This document shows positions 60,981 to 64,000 of a stretch of 64,000 nucleotides of DNA, one piece after another; position 1 is the stretch's first letter, and every line of letters begins with the position of its first letter. Below the pieces are notes generated by a model. That model was given only the letters and a program-made list of their open reading frames with translations. It had not been told where the DNA came from and did no database searches. Where the stretch lies: assembly GCF_001298675.1 (NCBI RefSeq), contig NZ_CYIG01000005.1:62001-126000 (forward strand), read 5' to 3'. The translations under genes and the position numbers were made by a program. Source of the DNA: Paenacidovorax caeni. Its GTDB lineage: Bacteria > Pseudomonadota > Gammaproteobacteria > Burkholderiales > Burkholderiaceae_C.

Positions 60981-61040
60981 TGCTCCTGTTTGCGTAGCTG
61001 GCAGCGCTTGTTGGGTAAGCATTTGAGGTTGAAAAATACC
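60981..61040 (+). repeat. Dispersed hairpin repeat, copy 15
   Basis: TGCTCCTGTTTGCGTAGCTG followed by GCAGCGCTTGTTGGGTAAGC. Directly after the DUF1439 stop. Confidence 0.75.
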
Positions 61041-61042
61041 TC

Positions 61043-61084
61043 AATCCTTTTGCTGTAGAGCGCTATCAGCTATTAAAAAAGGAG
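61043..61084 (-). repeat. Dispersed hairpin repeat, copy 16, head-to-head with copy 15
   Basis: Reversed copy with TAGAGCGCTATCAGCTATTA at its core. Copies 15 and 16 face each other, so the pair forms a larger inverted structure upstream of the pirin gene. Confidence 0.65.
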
Positions 61085-61169
61085 TTAAAGAGGATTGTCC
61101 TGCGCGCGTGCCGCACTGTCGCACGCTTGGCCCCTTGGCAGGTGCCCAGGCCGGACCCATAGTCTGGGC

Positions 61170-62204
61170 ATGACCGATACCCCCATCCTCCGCACCCAGC
61201 CACTGGGCCCGCTGTGGCCCACCATGGATCCGTTCCTGTTTTGCGCCCACCACGACGACGCCTATCCGGCGGGCGATGGTGCGCAGGGCGTGCCCGCCGC
61301 CGCCCTGGGCGGGCGGGCGCTGGGCAGCGACTTCAGCCGCCAGGATGGTTTTTCGATGTACCACGGCGAGCGCGTGCCTGGCTTTCCGGTGCACCCGCAC
61401 CGCGGTTTCGAAACCGTGACCCTGGTGCGCCGGGGGCTGATTGACCACAGCGACTCGCTGGGCGCGGCCGCCCGCTTTGGCGGTGGCGACGTGCAGTGGC
61501 TCACGGCTGGCCGCGGCATCCAGCATGCCGAGATGTTCCCGCTGCTGAACGCCAGCGCACCCAATCCGCTGGAGCTGTTCCAGGTCTGGCTGAACCTGCC
61601 CGCCCGCAGCAAGATGGCAGCGCCGCACTTCACCATGTTCTGGAACGAACGCATCCCGCGCCTGGAGCACGTCGACGCCGAGGGCCACGCCACCCTGGTG
61701 CGCGTGGTGGCCGGGGCGCTGCCGGGTGCGGGTGCGCCGCTGGCGCCGCCGCCCGAGTCGTGGGCCAGCAGCCCGGATGCCGACGTGGCCATCTGGACGC
61801 TGCAGCTTGCCCCCGGCGCGCGCTGGACGCTGCCGCGCGCGGCCGGCAGCGCCACGCAGCGCATGCTGTACTTCTTCGTCGGCAGCGGCTTGCAGATTGG
61901 CCCCGTGGCCGTGCGCGAGCACGCGGCGCTGCATGTGGACGCGACGCAGGACTGGGAGCTGCGCAACCTCGGCAGCGATACCGTGGAATGCCTGGTGCTG
62001 CAGGGCCGTCCCCTGGGCGAGAGCGTGGCGCAGTACGGCCCCTTCGTAATGAACACGCAGGCCGAGATCATGCAGGCGCTGCAGGATTACCGGCGCACCC
62101 AGTTCGGCGGCTGGCCCTGGAGCGCGCCCGGCCCGGTGCACGGCAGCGCGCCCCGGCGTTTCGCGCGCCACCCCGGCGCACAGACCGACGCGCTGCCGGC
62201 GTGA
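61170..62204 (+). CDS. Pirin family protein
   Basis: 344 residues from MTDTPILRTQPLGPL; longer starts lie in the repeat-bearing leader. The N-terminal cupin holds the metal motif HPHRGFETVTLV and TAGRGIQHAEMF with its His and Glu ligands. The C-terminal cupin (YFFVGSGLQIGPVAVREHAA) is degenerate. Pirins can be quercetinases or redox-sensing co-regulators; the role here is unknown. Confidence 0.9.
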   Translation: MTDTPILRTQPLGPLWPTMDPFLFCAHHDDAYPAGDGAQGVPAAALGGRALGSDFSRQDGFSMYHGERVPGFPVHPHRGFETVTLVRRGLIDHSDSLGAAARFGGGDVQWLTAGRGIQHAEMFPLLNASAPNPLELFQVWLNLPARSKMAAPHFTMFWNERIPRLEHVDAEGHATLVRVVAGALPGAGAPLAPPPESWASSPDADVAIWTLQLAPGARWTLPRAAGSATQRMLYFFVGSGLQIGPVAVREHAALHVDATQDWELRNLGSDTVECLVLQGRPLGESVAQYGPFVMNTQAEIMQALQDYRRTQFGGWPWSAPGPVHGSAPRRFARHPGAQTDALPA

Positions 62205-62284
62205 ATTCTGGGCGCGGCAGGGGTGTTGGGCGTGGACAATGCGGGTTGCCGTTTTTTCCTGTTCCAGCCCGCCGAGGATTTTGT

Positions 62285-62755
62285 ATGCACATCACCAAGG
62301 ACACCGCCGTCACCCTGAGCTACCAGCTCACCACGCCCCAGGGCAAGCTGCTGGACAAGGGCCACATGGCCTACCTGCACGGCGGCTACGAGAACATCTT
62401 CCCCAAGGTCGAGGCCGCGCTGGAAGGCCAGGCCGCAGGCTACGCCGTCACGCTGGACCTGGACGTGGACGACGCCTTCGGCGAGCGCGACGAGCGCCTG
62501 GTACGCACCATTCCCAAGAGCGAGTTCCCCCCGGGCGTGAAAGTGGGCGGCCAGCTGCGCGGCCCTGGCCCCGATGGCCACCCGCAGGCCTTCAACGTCG
62601 TCAAGATCAAAGGCGCCGAGGTGCATCTGGACGGCAACCATCCGCTCGCGGGCCAGGCCCTGCGCTTTGCCTGCCAGGTCACCGAGGTGCGCGCTGCCAC
62701 TGCCGAGGAAATCGCCCACCGCCATGTCCATGGCGGGCATGGACACCACCACTGA
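62285..62755 (+). CDS. FKBP-type peptidyl-prolyl isomerase, SlyD-like
   Basis: 156 residues from MHITKDTAVTLSYQLT with GAGGA upstream. The FKBP core (GYENIFPKVEAALEGQAAG) is split by an insert-in-flap chaperone domain (VDDAFGERDERLVRTI, FNVVKIKGAEVHLDGNHPLAG). The histidine-rich tail HRHVHGGHGHHH should bind nickel or other metals as in SlyD. It folds proteins and may feed nickel enzymes. A large nested inverted repeat begins 5 bases after its stop codon. Confidence 0.94.
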   Translation: MHITKDTAVTLSYQLTTPQGKLLDKGHMAYLHGGYENIFPKVEAALEGQAAGYAVTLDLDVDDAFGERDERLVRTIPKSEFPPGVKVGGQLRGPGPDGHPQAFNVVKIKGAEVHLDGNHPLAGQALRFACQVTEVRAATAEEIAHRHVHGGHGHHH

Positions 62756-62759
62756 TACA

Positions 62760-63029
62760 AGAACGTGCCCATGGTCTTTTCATAGTGCCCGCAAGGCAGC
62801 AAAAGGCCGCAATCCAGGCGCGCGCCGCAGGCCATGCTGGCGGCCTGGTCAACGTGCGCAACGACGCAGTAGCGGCCTTTTGCTGCCTTGCCCTTCGGGT
62901 TGCCCCGCAAAAGTGGCATCTGCGGCGTTGCAAATGCTCGCCGGGCCACCAGCCCGGCTGCGCTTAGCGCCTTGCACCTGCCACTTTTGCAGTGCAACGG
63001 GCACTATGAAAAGACCATGGGCACGTTCT
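62760..63029. repeat. 270-bp element of nested inverted repeats
   Basis: Outer arms of 32 bp match perfectly (62760-62791 and 62998-63029; begin AGAACGTGCCCATGG). Inside, a 20-bp perfect inverted repeat (62791-62810 with 62872-62891; AAAAGGCCGC type) forms a left domain with its own CAGGCC/GGCCTG hairpin, and a 12-bp pair (GCAAAAGTGGCA, 62907-62918, with 62979-62990) forms a right domain with a GCCGGGC/GCCCGGC hairpin. The whole folds as a symmetric three-way structure. No ORF or transposase is inside. It could be a non-autonomous mobile element or a structured RNA in the slyD-hpf gap. Confidence 0.92.
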
Positions 63030-63145
63030 CAGGGCTTTCCCGCGCGGCGTGCCCGGTGTTTTGAGCGGTGGCGCGGCGTGGGGGCGATAAGATGGCAGCG
63101 TGCCCCGGCAGTCCGCCAGGGGCAGCTCAAGGAGAGGTCATCACG

Positions 63146-63493
63146 ATGCAAGTGCAAGTCCATACCGACGACAAGATCCATGGCGGTGAATCGCTGGCCC
63201 AATGGGTGCAGCAGGAGGCCCAGACCCGCCTGGCGCGTTACCGCGAGCTGGTGACGCGCATTGAGGTCTTCCTGACCGACGTCGATGCGGGCAAGTCCGG
63301 CGCCAACGACAAGCGCTGCCGTATCGAGGCCCGGCCCGCCGGCCGCCAGCCCGTGGCCGTCACGGCCGATGCCGACAAGGTGGCTGACGCCGTAACTGGC
63401 GCCCTCGAGAAGCTGATGCGCGCCATCGACCACGACCTGGGCCGTGCCAAAGACCGCCACGGCCGCGACACCATCCGCACCGCCGAAGGCTAA
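63146..63493 (+). CDS. HPF/RaiA family ribosome-associated protein
   Basis: 115 residues from MQVQVHTDDKIHGGESLAQW with AAGGAG upstream. The beta-alpha-beta-beta-beta-alpha fold of ribosome hibernation factors is suggested by IEVFLTDVDAGKSGANDKRC and VTGALEKLMRAIDHDLGR. The N-terminus is more distant from classical HPF and the C-terminal dimerisation tail is missing, so this is a short form. It may stabilise idle ribosomes. Expected to be stress-controlled, though no promoter is recognised. Confidence 0.8.
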   Translation: MQVQVHTDDKIHGGESLAQWVQQEAQTRLARYRELVTRIEVFLTDVDAGKSGANDKRCRIEARPAGRQPVAVTADADKVADAVTGALEKLMRAIDHDLGRAKDRHGRDTIRTAEG

Positions 63494-63664
63494 GCCTTCC
63501 GCCTGGCCCGGCCAGCCCTGTGCAGGCTGGCGGGCCTGCAGGCCGCAGGCTCTAGCAGCCCTGCGACCGGCACCACACGGGCGGCACCGCTCCCCCGTTT
63601 AGCACCATTGTTTCCCCTCTTTTTTGCATTTTTGGTCCAGCGGCGCGTTCGTGATAATGCGGCC

Positions 63665-64000
63665 ATGGTCTCCGCACTTGCCGCAACGTCATCCGCTGCC
63701 CTGCAGGGCTGGAGTGCTGCTGCCGGGGCGCAGCGTATGCAGCGCCAGGGCGCATCCCGCGAGGCATCTGCCACCGAGCAGGCTGGTGAGGAGCGCAGTG
63801 CTAGTACGCCCGACGCGCGTGCCGCCAACGATGCCGAGCAAGCGCGCGCCCTGCAACGCGAAATCGAGCGCCTGAGCGCACGCGACAAAGAGGTGCGTGC
63901 GCACGAGCAAGCCCACATGACGGCTGGCGCAGGCCTGGTGACGCGCGGGGCCAGCTACAGCTACGTCAAAGGCCCCGACGGCCGTCGCTATGCCACTGGT
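63665..64000 (+). CDS. SprA-related (CJM1_0395-type) putative metalloprotease, partial
   Basis: A frame from ATG 63665 stays open to the right edge for 112 codons. An Ala/Gln/Arg-rich N-terminal region with acidic helices (EQARALQREIERLSARDKEV) leads to RAHEQAHMTAGAGLV, a zinc-protease-like HExxH variant (HEQAH), and SYSYVKGPDGRRYATG, the signature of SprA-related proteins. The C-terminal half is outside the window. Confidence 0.85.
   Translation, partial: MVSALAATSSAALQGWSAAAGAQRMQRQGASREASATEQAGEERSASTPDARAANDAEQARALQREIERLSARDKEVRAHEQAHMTAGAGLVTRGASYSYVKGPDGRRYATG

Noticed and set aside
62756-63145. CRISPR array or coding gene in the slyD-hpf gap
   Set aside because: The repeats are inverted and nested, not direct and regularly spaced, and every frame is broken.

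Overview
The window is a high-GC bacterial chromosome segment with the gene content and style of a Burkholderiales betaproteobacterium, most likely family Comamonadaceae (Acidovorax/Comamonas relatives). The evidence is the set of protein families and neighbours (glnE beside yhdP, purB, sucCD, recAX, a TopB with a SWIB tail, two type IV pilins with a TfpX-like accessory protein) and about 16 copies of a short hairpin repeat with core TAGCTGCTAGCGCTT scattered between genes. There is no plasmid, prophage, rRNA operon or CRISPR array. One tRNA gene (tRNA-Arg, anticodon TCT) is present.

Layout. 0-8 kb: the start of a probable indolepyruvate ferredoxin oxidoreductase, a divergent Lrp/AsnC regulator, a DUF2868 protein that seems fused to the tail of its usual DUF3482 GTPase partner, mltA, a lipoprotein of the OmpA family, and a FixJ-type response regulator and PAS sensor kinase coupled to nit and yhdP. 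8-23 kb: yhdP, glnE, a complete TetR-OMF-MFP-RND efflux operon and a degenerate HD-GYP protein. 23-32 kb: a probable sRNA, a GST, purB, yaeQ, then two TerC-family membrane proteins transcribed divergently, each behind its own yybP-ykoY (manganese) riboswitch; next a phage-holin-family protein, a BepA-like M48 protease, moaC and the tRNA. 32-36 kb is the accessory part: a PF10023-type aminopeptidase with a heptamer repeat at its start, followed by three toxin-antitoxin modules (BrnT with an HTH antitoxin, VapBC, HI1419/HI1420 type) separated by duplicated copies of the aminopeptidase 3' end and by a second short repeat. 36-38 kb is AT-richer and carries the pilins. 38-46 kb: MBL/FHA/PP2C signalling genes, sucCD, argC, a CZB protein, recX and recA (two tandem LexA boxes). 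46-64 kb: a MarR regulator, a TctD/TctE-like two-component pair, a SET-birA-SPOR operon divergent from topB, several small enzymes, a frameshifted bacteriohemerythrin beside a chemoreceptor, pirin, a SlyD-like isomerase, a 270-bp nested inverted-repeat element, an HPF-like protein, and the start of an SprA-family protein.

How the genes work together. Core functions are nitrogen control (glnE), purine, arginine and TCA metabolism, SOS repair, envelope upkeep (mltA, BepA-like, OmpA, SPOR), metal homeostasis (riboswitch-TerC pair) and surface motility. The strongest candidates for undescribed biology are the nested inverted-repeat element at 62760-63029, the toxin-antitoxin cassette region built on copies of a host gene's 3' end, the hairpin repeat family that has become part of coding sequences (including a signal peptide), the sRNA-like anti-Shine-Dalgarno transcript at about 23182-23277, and the mutually exclusive helices of the minus-strand riboswitch.
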